From Streptomyces sp. NRRL S-118 (lineage in GTDB: Bacteria > Actinomycetota > Actinomycetes > Streptomycetales > Streptomycetaceae), in contig NZ_JOBL01000099.1 of NCBI RefSeq assembly GCF_000716335.1, positions 1-64,000 of the forward strand: a stretch of DNA of 64,000 bases, in the 5' to 3' direction. This document shows, piece by piece, positions 33,634 to 42,910 of this stretch. The position numbers were made by a program, and so were the translations under genes. Positions within the stretch are counted from its first letter, which is position 1, and each line of letters starts with the position of its first letter. The notes under the pieces were generated by a model, which saw only the letters and a list, made by a program, of their open reading frames with translations, ran no database searches and was not told the origin of the DNA.

Positions 33634-34191
33634 ATGACGACGAACGCCACCACCACGGCCCCGGACACGGCCCCGGACACGGCCCCGCAGAAGCAGTCCC
33701 CCGCCCACCCGCGGTACGCACCGGAGCAACCGCCGCGGCTCGCCTGGGCGACGCACGCCCCCGAGGTCTACAAGGCCATGGTCAAACTGGACGCGGCGGC
33801 CCGGAAGGGCCTGGACCCGGTCCTGCTCGAACTGGTCAAGATCCGCGCCTCGCAGATCAACCACTGCGCCTTCTGCCTGGACATGCACACCAAGGACGCG
33901 CTGGCGGCCGGCGAGTCGGTGGAGCGGATCGTCCAGCTCGGCGCGTGGGAGGAGTCGCGGCACTTCTACACCGAGAAGGAGCTGGCGGCGCTCGAACTGA
34001 CCGAGGCCGTGACGGTGCTGACGGACGGTTTCGTACCCGACGAGGTGTACGAGAAGGCGGCGCGGCACTTCGAGGAGGCCGAACTGGCCCAGCTGCTGGC
34101 CGCGATCACGGTCATCAACGCCTGGAACCGCTTCGGCGTGACCACCCGCCTGGCCCCGGGCCACTACACGCCCGGCCAGTTCAAGCACTGA
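33634..34191 (+). CDS. Carboxymuconolactone decarboxylase / AhpD-like protein
   Basis: 185 residues. The AhpD-type motif NHCAFCLDMHTKDA carries the CxxC and following His, and the C-terminal half includes LLAAITVINAWNRFGVTTRL, typical of CMD-family alkylhydroperoxidase-like proteins. The low-complexity N terminus (TTTAPDTAPDTAPQK) is unusual. It is divergent from the MocR regulator, a common pairing, which suggests control by it. Confidence 0.9.
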   Translation: MTTNATTTAPDTAPDTAPQKQSPAHPRYAPEQPPRLAWATHAPEVYKAMVKLDAAARKGLDPVLLELVKIRASQINHCAFCLDMHTKDALAAGESVERIVQLGAWEESRHFYTEKELAALELTEAVTVLTDGFVPDEVYEKAARHFEEAELAQLLAAITVINAWNRFGVTTRLAPGHYTPGQFKH

Positions 34192-34240
34192 GAGCCGGCT
34201 TCCGCCGATCCCGGGGGGTCGGCCCGCCCGCCGTCCCGGA

Positions 34241-34304
34241 TCCGCCGCCCCGGGAAGCCGCCGCCCGGGAACTCCGCCGCCCCGGGAAGCCGCCGCCCGG
34301 GAAC
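34241..34304. repeat. 32-bp perfect tandem duplication
   Basis: The 32-bp unit beginning TCCGCCGCCCCGGGAAGCC occurs at 34241-34272 and, identically, at 34273-34304. Each unit is itself two near-copies of a 16-bp CCGCCGCCCGGGAA core. It lies in the gap between the AhpD-like and PEP-mutase-family genes. Confidence 0.9.
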
Positions 34305-34346
34305 CTGTCCACGCCCGAGACCCGTCGATCGCCCGTGAGGCCCCGC

Positions 34347-35102
34347 ATGACGCCGCCACCACGCCCCCCGTCCCCCGTCGCCGCCTTCCGTGCCCTGCAC
34401 CACGGCCGCGCGCCCGGCGACCCCCTCGTCCTGCCGGGACCATGGGACGCGGCGAGCGCCCGGGCCTTCGAGGCGGCCGGCTTCCCGGCCCTGGCGACGC
34501 CGAGCGCGGGGGTCTCGGCCTCGCTCGGGTACGAGGACGGCGCGACGCCCCCGGCCGAGATGTTCGCCGCCGTCGCCCGGATCGTCCGGTCCGTGTCCGT
34601 GCCGGTCTCGGCGGATGTGGAGAGCGGCTACGGACTGCCCGCGAAGGAGCTGGTGGCGCGCGTCCTGGAGACCGGCGCCGTGGGCGTGAACCTGGAGGAC
34701 ACCGAGGCGGGTGCGCTCAGGGACCCCCGGCACCACGCCGACCGGCTCGCGGAGGTACGGGCGGAAGCGGGCGGCGCGCTGTTCGTCAACGCCCGCGTGG
34801 ACTCGTACCTGCACGGGGTCACGGACGTGTCCGAGGTGATCGACCGCTGCCGCCGGTACGTCGAGGCGGGCGCCGACTGCGTCTACCCGATCGGCATCCC
34901 GCCGGAGCACCTTCCGCCGCTGCGCGCCGTGATCGCCGCTCCGGTCAACGCGGTGTCGCCGCCCGGGGCGCCGGACGTGGCGGAACTCGGCCGCCTCGGC
35001 GCGACCCGCGTCACCTTCGGCCCGGGGCTGCTGCACCGCACCCTGGCGGAGCTGCGGACCGTCGCGGGCGAGCTGCGCGGACCGGGCCCGGAGTCCCGAT
35101 AA
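34347..35102 (+). CDS. Isocitrate lyase / PEP mutase family protein
   Basis: About 251 residues. N-terminal LPGPWDAASARAFEAAGFPALATPSAGVSASLGYEDG, active-site-like VSADVESGYGLPAKELVARVLETGAVGVNLEDTEAG, and C-terminal VNAVSPPGAPDVAELGRLGATRVTFGPGL. This is the family of carboxyphosphonoenolpyruvate mutase, oxaloacetate hydrolase and methylisocitrate lyase-like proteins. The KKCGH-type lyase loop is not obvious, so the reaction is unknown. GAGG precedes the ATG at 34347. Confidence 0.85.
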   Translation: MTPPPRPPSPVAAFRALHHGRAPGDPLVLPGPWDAASARAFEAAGFPALATPSAGVSASLGYEDGATPPAEMFAAVARIVRSVSVPVSADVESGYGLPAKELVARVLETGAVGVNLEDTEAGALRDPRHHADRLAEVRAEAGGALFVNARVDSYLHGVTDVSEVIDRCRRYVEAGADCVYPIGIPPEHLPPLRAVIAAPVNAVSPPGAPDVAELGRLGATRVTFGPGLLHRTLAELRTVAGELRGPGPESR

Positions 35103-35172
35103 CCGCTGGGCAGGCGACACGCGCGTGTTCCATCCTGGGATGCCGTGTCCCCGCCCCCGAAGGGAGCTCGCC

Positions 35173-35682
35173 GTGCCCACCGAACGCATCGGCCCGCCAT
35201 TGGTCGGTGACGAACGCACCATGCTGCGCGCCTTCCTGGACTACCACCGCGCGACCCTCGCGATGAAGTGCGACGGCCTGACCGACGAGGACCTGCGCCG
35301 CCGGTCCATGCCGCCGTCGGAGCTCTCCCTCCTCGGCCTGGTCCGCCACATGGCCGAGGTCGAACGGGCGTGGTTCCGGCGCACGATCGACGGCGAGGAG
35401 GACCTGCCCCTCGTCTGGTCGCCGGACGGGGACTACCAGACGGCGTACGACGCGGCGGACTCGACGCGTTCGGAGGCGTTCGCCGCCTGGGAGGCGGAGG
35501 TCGAGCACTCCCGCCGCATCGAGCGGGAGGCCGCCTCCCTCGACGTCACCGGACACAATGCCCGCTGGGACATCGACGTCTCGCTGCGCCACGTGATGCT
35601 GCACCTGATCCACGAGTACGCCCGCCACAACGGCCACGCCGACTTCCTCCGCGAGGGCATCGACGGCACGGTCGGCGCGTAG
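35173..35682 (+). CDS. DinB / DUF664-family protein, probable mycothiol-dependent enzyme
   Basis: A four-helix-bundle protein, about 169 residues. It shows RAFLDYHRATLAMKCDGLTDEDLRRRSMPPSELSLLGLVRHMAEVERAWFRR (metal His) and SLRHVMLHLIHEYARHNGHADFLREGIDG (two metal His). This metal-ligand pattern is that of DinB-like enzymes that use mycothiol or similar thiols. The GTG at 35173 has GGGAG upstream. Confidence 0.88.
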   Translation: MPTERIGPPLVGDERTMLRAFLDYHRATLAMKCDGLTDEDLRRRSMPPSELSLLGLVRHMAEVERAWFRRTIDGEEDLPLVWSPDGDYQTAYDAADSTRSEAFAAWEAEVEHSRRIEREAASLDVTGHNARWDIDVSLRHVMLHLIHEYARHNGHADFLREGIDGTVGA

Positions 35683-35807
35683 GGCCACCGCCCTGCAACC
35701 GAAGGCGCCACCGGAGGCCGGGAGGCGGGGAGGGCCGGGCGGGCAGCGGAGGCCGGGGCGGGGAGCCGGACACGTGAATGCACCATTTGTCCGATTACCC
35801 TGTTTCT

Positions 35808-38800
35808 GTGGACATCTATCCGGTACGCACCGGGGCCGAACGGGGTGGACAGCCGCCCGCTGCCGGGGTGCGTGCGGAGATCCTCGCCTCCTGGGAGCGT
35901 TCGCAGTCCCTCGGCATCGACAGCGAGGGACCCGCGCCGCTCCCCGTCGAGAGCGATCTGGACCCGGACTCGCGGTTGCTCAGGGCCGCCGCGCCCGTCC
36001 TGGAGCGGCTGTGGCGCCGGTTCGCCGGCCTGCCCGTCACCGTGACGCTGGCCGACTCCCGGGCGAACATCGTTGACCGGCGCGGCGACACGATGGGTCT
36101 TGAGCTGATGGACGCCGCCTCGCTGGTGCCGGGCGCCAACGTCGACGAGCGGTTCATGGGCACCAGCAGCGTCAGCATGGTGCTGAGCACCCGGGCGCCC
36201 TTCGTGGTCGTCGGCCACGAGCACTTCCTGCACAACCTCAAGGCCCTGACCTGCATGGCCGCTCCGGTACGCGATCCCGTGGGCGGCACCGTGCAGGGCG
36301 CGGTCAACCTCTCCGTCCCCGAGGAGCTGGCCGAGCCGGGCATGGCCCTGCTGCTCCAGGACGCCACCGAGCGGATCGCGGACCGCCTGCTGGAGCTCAG
36401 CACGGCCAGGGAGCGCAGTCTGGTGCACTCCTTCCTCCAGGACCGCGACCGCGGCGCGCACGCCCGGATCGACCTGCACTCCGGCGAGCTCGCCGGCCCC
36501 GGCGCGGCCGCTCCCCCGCTGGCCCGCCAGGAGCGGCGGGCGCTGCTGGAGGCCGCCGTCCAGCTGATCTCCTCGACGGAGGAGGCGTTCGCCGAGGTCA
36601 CCCTGGCGGGGGGCCGGGTGGCCGCCCTGCGCCGCAGGCAGCTGCGCCACGGCGACGCGGAGGGCGCGGCGGTCGAGGTCACCTTCCCGGACGTGCGGCA
36701 CTCCGCCCCGGTGGGGACGGCCGCGCCCGGTACCGCGGCGTCCGGCGCCGCCGCGTCCGGCGCCGCCGCGTCCGGTGCGTCCCACGCCGCACCGGGCAGC
36801 GCGGCCGCCGGTTCCGCCGCCACGGCGACCGCACCCGACGGGCGCCAGGTGCCGCTGCTGCATCCGCCCGGGCCCGCCGGGCCGCCGCGGGAGGAGCCCC
36901 CCGGCCCTCCGGTCCCCGCGACGACGAACGCCCCGGTCCCGCCCCTCACGGAGCGGCCGGAGACCGAGGCCGCGGCGACCCCCGCGACCGGTCCGGGCGA
37001 GCCGGGCAGCCGCCCGGACGCCTGGCTCCTGCTGGTGGGCGAACCGGGCGTGGGCCGTCTGGCCGCCGAGGCCCGCGCGCGGCTGTCCCTCCTGAACGAG
37101 GCCGGCGTGCGCATCGGCACCACGCTGGACATGCGGCGCACGGCCGAGGAGCTGGCCGCGATCGCGGTACCGCGCTTCGCCGACCTGGTCGTGGTGGACC
37201 TGGTCGAGGGGGTGCTCGCGGGGGAGGAGCCGCCGCCGGGCCCGCCGGCCCCCGGCACGACACTGCGCCGGACCGCCACCGCCGGAACCGGAACCGCCAG
37301 AACCGGAACCACGACCGCGCCCACGGCCACGGCCACGACCGCCCACGGAACGATCGGACCCACCGAATCCGCCGGGTCCGCCGGGGCCGGAACCGGGGCC
37401 GGAGCCGGAGCCACCACCGAACCCGCCGGGGACTCCCCCGCCTCCTCCGCCCGCGGCCCCGGCGAGCCCGTGAGCTACCCGCCCGGCACGCCCCAGGCCC
37501 GCTGCCTCGCCACCGGACGTCCCGTCGCGGACTCCGTCGCGACCGCGGCCCTCGCACCGGCGCACTCCGCGGGCGGCGCCCACCCGGTCGGGCTGCTGGG
37601 CGAGGGCGTGCACGCGTATCTGGCCGCACCGCTCTGCGCCCGGGGCGCCGTCCTCGGGCTGGCGGGGTTCTACCGCCGCGGCGAGGACCGGCCGTACGAG
37701 GAGGACGACCTCACCCTCGCGGCCGAGCTCGCGGCCCGTGCCGCGATGAGCGTGGAGAACGCCCGCCGCTTCGGCCGCGAACGCAACGCCTCCCTCACCC
37801 TCCAGCGCAGCCTCCTGCCGCGGGAGCTGCCCCGGCTGACCGGGGTGGACCTGGCCTCCCGCTACCTGCCCGCCGGCGAGGGCGCCGGGGTCGGGGTGGG
37901 CGGGGACTGGTTCGACGCGATCCCGCTGTCGGGCCTGCGGGTGGCACTGGTCGTCGGGGACGTGGCCGGGCACGGTCTCCAGGCGGCCGCCACCATGGGC
38001 CGGCTGCGGACCGCGGTGCGCACCCTGGCCGGCCTGGACCTGCTGCCGGAGGAGGTTCTCGCCCACCTGGACGACCTGGTCGGCCGGGCGCCCGAGGTCA
38101 CCGGTGACACCCTGCCCGGCACTCCCCCGGACGCCACCGCGCCCGGCGTCCCGCCCGACGACATGGACGTGGACCCGGCCACGGCGGCGACCTGCCTGTA
38201 CGCGGTGTACGACCCGGTTTCCGGCTGCTGCACGGCCGCGCGCGCCGGGCACCCGCCGCCCGCGGTGGTGGCCCCGGAAGGCACGGCGCGGCTGATCGAC
38301 CTGCCCGCCGGACCACCGCTGGGTCTCGGCGGCCTGCAGCCGTACGAATCGGCCACCGTGGAGCTGGAGCCGGGCAGCCTGCTCGCGCTCTACACCGACG
38401 GCCTGCTGAAGGAGGACCGCGGCTACGGGATCTCCGACACGCGGCTGGATCAGCTGATGGCCGCGCTCGGCGCGTGCGGGGACGGTTCACCGGCCGGACG
38501 CCGTGACGGCTCGCCGGCCGGGCGCGGGGACGCCGCCGCGCCGCTGGAGCCGATCTGCGACCGGATCACCGGCACCCTGCTCCCGGACGGCCCGCGGGAC
38601 GACGTGGCCCTGCTGCTGGCCCGCGTGCACGCGCTGCCCGGGGACCGCGTCGCGGCCTGGGAGCTCCCCGCCGAACCGTCCGTCGTCGCCACGGCGAGGT
38701 CGCTGGTGCGGCGGCAGCTGGAGGAGTGGGACCTGGAGCACCTGGAGTTCACCACCGGGCTGGTGGTCAGCGAGCTGGTCACCAACGCCGTGCGCTACGG

Positions 38801-39077
38801 CGGCCGGGGCCCGGTGTCGCTGCGGCTGCTGCGGAACGGATCGCTGATCTGCGAGGTGTCCGACCACAGCAACTCCTCGCCCCGCATCCGGCGCGCCGCC
38901 ACGACCGAGGAGGGCGGGCGCGGCCTGTTCCTGGTCGCGCAGTTCACCAGGACCTGGGGCGCCCGCTACATGCAGCAGGGCAAGACCGTGTGGGCGGAGC
39001 AGGTGGCGCACGCCGGGCGCCGCACGCCGGAGGCGGACGAGGATGCGCTGCTGGACATGTTCGACGACCTGGGCTGA
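35808..39077 (+). CDS. Large sensor PP2C phosphatase: AcoR-like GAF, second GAF, SpoIIE phosphatase, HATPase anti-sigma-like domain
   Basis: About 1089 residues. The N-terminal part (to about 200: AGVRAEILASWERSQSLGI, ANVDERFMGTSSVSMVLST, HNLKALTCMAAPVRDP) is like the sensor of AcoR-type activators. A GAF domain from about residue 425 is interrupted by a Thr/Gly/Ala-rich insert (about 483-545), and a second Ala-rich insert lies near 300-350. The SpoIIE domain (about 660-930) has SRYLPAGEGAGVGVGGDWFDA and VVGDVAGHGLQAA. The last part is a HATPase_c of anti-sigma kinase type (FTTGLVVSELVTNAVRYGG). It likely controls an anti-sigma antagonist. The GTG at 35808 follows a TACCCT box by 6 bases; an ATG at 35778 is an alternative. 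Confidence 0.9.
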   Translation: MDIYPVRTGAERGGQPPAAGVRAEILASWERSQSLGIDSEGPAPLPVESDLDPDSRLLRAAAPVLERLWRRFAGLPVTVTLADSRANIVDRRGDTMGLELMDAASLVPGANVDERFMGTSSVSMVLSTRAPFVVVGHEHFLHNLKALTCMAAPVRDPVGGTVQGAVNLSVPEELAEPGMALLLQDATERIADRLLELSTARERSLVHSFLQDRDRGAHARIDLHSGELAGPGAAAPPLARQERRALLEAAVQLISSTEEAFAEVTLAGGRVAALRRRQLRHGDAEGAAVEVTFPDVRHSAPVGTAAPGTAASGAAASGAAASGASHAAPGSAAAGSAATATAPDGRQVPLLHPPGPAGPPREEPPGPPVPATTNAPVPPLTERPETEAAATPATGPGEPGSRPDAWLLLVGEPGVGRLAAEARARLSLLNEAGVRIGTTLDMRRTAEELAAIAVPRFADLVVVDLVEGVLAGEEPPPGPPAPGTTLRRTATAGTGTARTGTTTAPTATATTAHGTIGPTESAGSAGAGTGAGAGATTEPAGDSPASSARGPGEPVSYPPGTPQARCLATGRPVADSVATAALAPAHSAGGAHPVGLLGEGVHAYLAAPLCARGAVLGLAGFYRRGEDRPYEEDDLTLAAELAARAAMSVENARRFGRERNASLTLQRSLLPRELPRLTGVDLASRYLPAGEGAGVGVGGDWFDAIPLSGLRVALVVGDVAGHGLQAAATMGRLRTAVRTLAGLDLLPEEVLAHLDDLVGRAPEVTGDTLPGTPPDATAPGVPPDDMDVDPATAATCLYAVYDPVSGCCTAARAGHPPPAVVAPEGTARLIDLPAGPPLGLGGLQPYESATVELEPGSLLALYTDGLLKEDRGYGISDTRLDQLMAALGACGDGSPAGRRDGSPAGRGDAAAPLEPICDRITGTLLPDGPRDDVALLLARVHALPGDRVAAWELPAEPSVVATARSLVRRQLEEWDLEHLEFTTGLVVSELVTNAVRYGGRGPVSLRLLRNGSLICEVSDHSNSSPRIRRAATTEEGGRGLFLVAQFTRTWGARYMQQGKTVWAEQVAHAGRRTPEADEDALLDMFDDLG

Positions 39078-39247
39078 GCCGGCCGGCGTCCGCGCGGGGT
39101 GCCCCGCGGCGCACCGCCCGCCGGCATGCGACCGCCGCCGCGCGGGCGTAACGTCCCTGTATGGGTGAGGTGTGGGCGTGAGGCGACGCAGGAGCACGGC
39201 CCGGGGAACCGGTGCCGGGGCCGCCGGACCGCGCGGGGAGTCCGACG

Positions 39248-41380
39248 GTGACCGGCGTTGACCCACCGTCGCAGGACGCCGCCCTGGACGCGGCGCTCGG
39301 TGAGACGATGCGCCGCACCGGGGCGTCCATCGGTGCCTTCTACCTGCTGGACCGGGAGCACCAGCTCCTCCGTCTCGTCGTGGTGGGCGGGGTGCCCGCC
39401 GACCTCGTCACGCCGTGGTCGCGGATCCCGCTGGCCTCCCCCGCGCCCGTGACCGACGCCGTGCGCGGCAACCGGCTGGTCTGGGTCGGCGACCAGGCGG
39501 AGATGGCCCGGGCCTATCCGCGCTCCGCGGTGGCGCTGCCCTACCGGATCGCGCTGGCCGCCGTACCGGTCGACGGCGAGCGCCGCTGGGGCTCCCTGCT
39601 GCTGATGTGGCCCGGCAGCCATCCGCCGCGGGCCACCCGGCGCGAGCGCGGCAACATCATGTCCAGCAGCCGGCGGCTGGGCCGGGTGCTGGACGACGCG
39701 GCGCGCGGGGGCCACCCGGTGACGGCGCCGGACGAGCCGCGCGTGCTGCCCGGCCCCGCCGTCCGCGTGCCGAGCACGCCGCAACCCGCCCTCGCAGCCG
39801 CTGACTTCGCCGAGCGGCTGCCGGAGGGGTGCTGCGCGCTGGACCTGGAGGGCCGCATCACCTTCGTCAGCTCGCGGGGCGCCGGCCTCCTCGGCCGCGG
39901 CGCCGACGCGCTGCTGGGCCTGCTGCCCTGGCAGGCGCTGCCCTGGCTCGACGACCCGGTGTACGAGGACCGCTACCGCGCGGCGGTCATCAGCCGCCAG
40001 CCGGTTGCGTTCACCGCCTGTCGGCCGCCCGACCGGTGGCTGGACTTCCGGCTCTACCCCGACGCGAGCGGCATCAGCGTCCGCATCACCCCCTCGAACG
40101 CCGGGCCGGCGCGCGCCCAGGACGACCGGTCCCCCATCACCGGCGAGCCGCGGCCGACCGCACCGACCCGGGCGGGCCAGCTCTACCAGATGATGCACCT
40201 GGCGGCCGCGCTCACCGAGGCCGTGGGCGTGCAGGACGTGGTGGACCTGGTCGCCGACCAGATCATGCCGGCCTTCGGCGCCCACGGGCTGGTGCTGTCC
40301 AGCGCCGAGTCGGGCCGCCTGCGCATCACCGGTTCGCGCGGTTACCCGGCCCACGTCATCGAACGCCTCGACGGGCTGCCGGTGAACACCCGGTTCACCC
40401 CCGCGGGGCAGGCGCTGACCACAGGGGTGCCGTCCTTCTTCAGCCATCCCCAGGAGATGGCGCGGATCTACCCGGAGGCCCCGCTCGTCAGCGGCAAGCA
40501 GGCGTGGGCGTTCCTGCCCCTGGTCATCTCCGGCCGCCCGGTGGGCATCTGCGTCCTCACGTACGACCGCCCGCGCGCCTTCCCCGCCGAGGAGCGCGCC
40601 GTCCTCACCTCACTGGCGGGTCTCATCGCGCAGGCGCTGGACCGGGCGCGGCTGTACGACGCCAAGCACCAGCTCGCCCACGGCCTCCAGGAAGCGCTGC
40701 TGCCGCACCGCCTCCCGACCGTCGACGGCCTGCGGGTCGCGGCGCGCTACCTGCCCGCCACGCTCGGCATGGACATCGGCGGCGACTTCTACGACCTGCT
40801 GCGGATCGACGCCACGACGGCCGCCGCCGTGATCGGTGACGTGCAGGGCCACAGCGTCGCGGCGGCCGCGCTGATGGGGCAGGTCCGGACCGCCGTCCAC
40901 ACGCACGCGACGGCGGGCGCGGCGCCCGGCGAGATCCTGGCCCGCACCAACCGCCTGCTCCTGGACCTCGATCCGGGCCTCTTCACCACCTGCCTGTACG
41001 CCCACCTCGACCTGCGCCGGGGCCGGGCGCGGCTGGTCAGCGCGGGCCACCCGCCGCCCCTGCTGCGCGGCTCCGACGGCCGGGCGCGGGCCCTGGACGT
41101 GCCGCCGGGCCCCGCGCTGGGCATCGTCCCCGACGCGTCGTACCCCGTGACGGAGGTCCCGCTGCCACCGGGCACGCTGCTCGCCCTGTACACCGACGGT
41201 CTGGTGGAAACCGCCGGGTCGGACATCGAGGAGGCCATCGCGGAGCTCGCCGCGCGCCTCACCGACGCCGGCGACGAGGACCTCGACCGGCTCATGGACA
41301 CGGTCCTCGGCCGTGCGGGGCCCGCGGACCAGCGCACCGACGACATCGCGCTGATGCTGCTGCGGGCGACCGGGATGTGA
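39248..41380 (+). CDS. Sensor PP2C phosphatase: GAF-like, PAS, GAF, SpoIIE domain
   Basis: About 710 residues from the GTG at 39248, preceded by GGGGAG. The N terminus is GAF-like (IGAFYLLDREHQLLRLVVVGGVP). A short PAS-like segment (GCCALDLEGRITFVSSRGAGLLGRGADALLG) and a GAF domain (LTEAVGVQDVVDLVADQIMPAFGAHGLVLS and following) come next. The C-terminal SpoIIE phosphatase has LPATLGMDIGGDFYDLLRI and VIGDVQGHSVAAAALMGQVRTAV, with the paired Asp residues for metal binding. No kinase domain. It follows another SpoIIE gene, and the two may act on the same anti-sigma antagonist. Confidence 0.92.
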   Translation: MTGVDPPSQDAALDAALGETMRRTGASIGAFYLLDREHQLLRLVVVGGVPADLVTPWSRIPLASPAPVTDAVRGNRLVWVGDQAEMARAYPRSAVALPYRIALAAVPVDGERRWGSLLLMWPGSHPPRATRRERGNIMSSSRRLGRVLDDAARGGHPVTAPDEPRVLPGPAVRVPSTPQPALAAADFAERLPEGCCALDLEGRITFVSSRGAGLLGRGADALLGLLPWQALPWLDDPVYEDRYRAAVISRQPVAFTACRPPDRWLDFRLYPDASGISVRITPSNAGPARAQDDRSPITGEPRPTAPTRAGQLYQMMHLAAALTEAVGVQDVVDLVADQIMPAFGAHGLVLSSAESGRLRITGSRGYPAHVIERLDGLPVNTRFTPAGQALTTGVPSFFSHPQEMARIYPEAPLVSGKQAWAFLPLVISGRPVGICVLTYDRPRAFPAEERAVLTSLAGLIAQALDRARLYDAKHQLAHGLQEALLPHRLPTVDGLRVAARYLPATLGMDIGGDFYDLLRIDATTAAAVIGDVQGHSVAAAALMGQVRTAVHTHATAGAAPGEILARTNRLLLDLDPGLFTTCLYAHLDLRRGRARLVSAGHPPPLLRGSDGRARALDVPPGPALGIVPDASYPVTEVPLPPGTLLALYTDGLVETAGSDIEEAIAELAARLTDAGDEDLDRLMDTVLGRAGPADQRTDDIALMLLRATGM

Positions 41381-41468
41381 CGGAAGCGGAGGACGGGTCC
41401 GCGGGGCCGGGAACGCGCTGTCCGATTGCCGCCGGTGCCAGGAGGTGCGGGCCGCCGATGCTGACGGC

Positions 41469-42023
41469 ATGAGCAGCCTGAACGTGAACAGCCCGAGCAT
41501 GAACGGCCCGGCGGCAGCCACGACCGGCGCCGGGTACGAAGTCCGCGCCATCGAGCCCGCGGTCCTGCGGGAGTTGCGGGCGCGGGACGACGCCGGGGTC
41601 GCCCGGGAGGCCGTCGTCGACGCGGAGGGCGGGGCGCCGCTGCGCTGCTGCCTGCGGCACAGCGAGGCGGGCGAGCGGCTCCTGCTCGTCTCGTACGCGC
41701 CGCTGCGCCGCTGGGCGGCCGCGACGGGGGCCGACCCGGGAGCGTACGACGAGTGCGGACCCGTCTTCGTCCATGCCGAGGAGTGCGCCGGACCGGCCCC
41801 GGGCCCCGGCTACCCGGCCGCGATGCACGGCCCGCTGCGGGTGCTCCGCGCCTACGACGCGCGGGGGCACATCCTCGGTGGCACGCTCCTGGAGGTTCCC
41901 CGGGAGCGGGCCACCGAGGTGGACCGCGCGCTGCGCGAGGTGTTCGCCGACCCGGCGGTGGCGGTGGTGCACGTCAGGGCCGTGCTGTTCGGCTGCTTCA
42001 TGGCCGAGGTGCGCCGCCGCTGA
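41469..42023 (+). CDS. DUF1203-family protein
   Basis: About 184 residues: GYEVRAIEPAVLRELRARDD, PLRCCLRHSEAGERLLLVSYAPL, YDECGPVFVHAEECAG, LRVLRAYDARGHILGGTL and the C-terminal VAVVHVRAVLFGCFMAEVRRR are the family signatures. It is cytoplasmic and of unknown function. The ATG at 41469 starts the protein in frame; a GTG at 41445 with no spacing to the AGGAGG is less likely. Confidence 0.85.
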   Translation: MSSLNVNSPSMNGPAAATTGAGYEVRAIEPAVLRELRARDDAGVAREAVVDAEGGAPLRCCLRHSEAGERLLLVSYAPLRRWAAATGADPGAYDECGPVFVHAEECAGPAPGPGYPAAMHGPLRVLRAYDARGHILGGTLLEVPRERATEVDRALREVFADPAVAVVHVRAVLFGCFMAEVRRR

Positions 42024-42050
42024 AGGCTGCCGGGGAGTGTCCCGGGGGGG

Positions 42051-42096
42051 CCTGGGGCACTCCCAGGACCTGTCCTGGGGCACTCTCCGGACCTGT
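42051..42096. repeat. 23-bp tandem duplication
   Basis: CCTGGGGCACTC, two variable positions in the next few bases, then GGACCTGT: copies at 42051-42073 and 42074-42096 differ at two positions. It is placed between the DUF1203 and wrbA genes, with a GAGTG/CACTC inverted repeat around the first copy, and may also form a hairpin terminator. Confidence 0.75.
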
Positions 42097-42263
42097 GGCG
42101 GAAGTGGCCGGAGACGCCTGCCGGTTGTACGCCGGCACCCTCCGCGCGCACTCCCCGAGCCGCTGCCCCCGCGCGCCGCATCGGCACCCCGCCTCACATT
42201 CCGCCGGGCCGTCTCGTCGTACCCACAACGGAACGCGACGGAAGCAGACGGAGGTACACCGGC

Positions 42264-42872
42264 ATGGAGCCCGTGAACGTCGCAGTCATCTACTACAGCA
42301 CCAGCGGCAACGTGCACGCCCTGGCGCGAGCCGCCGTCGAGGGCGCCGAGAAGGCCGGCGCGTACGTCCGGCTCCGCAAGGTGGCCGAGACGGCCCCGCC
42401 CGAGGTGATCGACGCCCATCCGGCCTGGGCCCGGCATCACCGGGACACCGCCGATGTCACCGAGGCCGGGCACGGTGACCTGGAGTGGGCGGACGCCGTG
42501 CTGTTCGGCACCCCGACCCGCTTCGGCAACCCTGCCGCCCAGTTGCGGCAGTTCATCGACACCACAGGACCCCTGTGGTTCGAGGGCAAGCTCGCGGACA
42601 AGGTGTACTCGGCCTTCACCGCCTCCAACAGCGCCCACGGAGGCCAGGAATCGACCCTCCTGGCGCTCGGCAACACCTTCCACCACTGGGGCGGCGTCAT
42701 CGTGCCCCCCGGCTACACCGACCCGATCCAGTTCACGTCGGGCAATCCCTACGGAACCTCACTCGTGGTCGGTGACAAGGAGCGTGGCGAGGTGAGCCTG
42801 GAGGCAGCCCGCCACCAGGCCCGCCGTGTCGTGGAGGTCGCCGCCGCGCTGAAGGCCGGCCGCGCCGCCTGA
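42264..42872 (+). CDS. wrbA: NAD(P)H:quinone oxidoreductase, WrbA family
   Basis: Flavodoxin-fold enzyme that reduces quinones by two electrons. FMN loop VIYYSTSGNVHALARAAVEGAEKAG, then ADAVLFGTPTRFGNPAAQLRQFIDTTGPLWFEGKLADKVYSAFTASNSAHGGQESTLLALGN, and GYTDPIQFTSGNPYGTS. GGAGG precedes the ATG. 202 residues, normal length. Followed after 38 bases by the SnoaL-like gene. Confidence 0.95.
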   Translation: MEPVNVAVIYYSTSGNVHALARAAVEGAEKAGAYVRLRKVAETAPPEVIDAHPAWARHHRDTADVTEAGHGDLEWADAVLFGTPTRFGNPAAQLRQFIDTTGPLWFEGKLADKVYSAFTASNSAHGGQESTLLALGNTFHHWGGVIVPPGYTDPIQFTSGNPYGTSLVVGDKERGEVSLEAARHQARRVVEVAAALKAGRAA

Positions 42873-42910
42873 TCCCGTCCCGCAGCACCCCACAACCGAA
42901 GGAGTACGCG

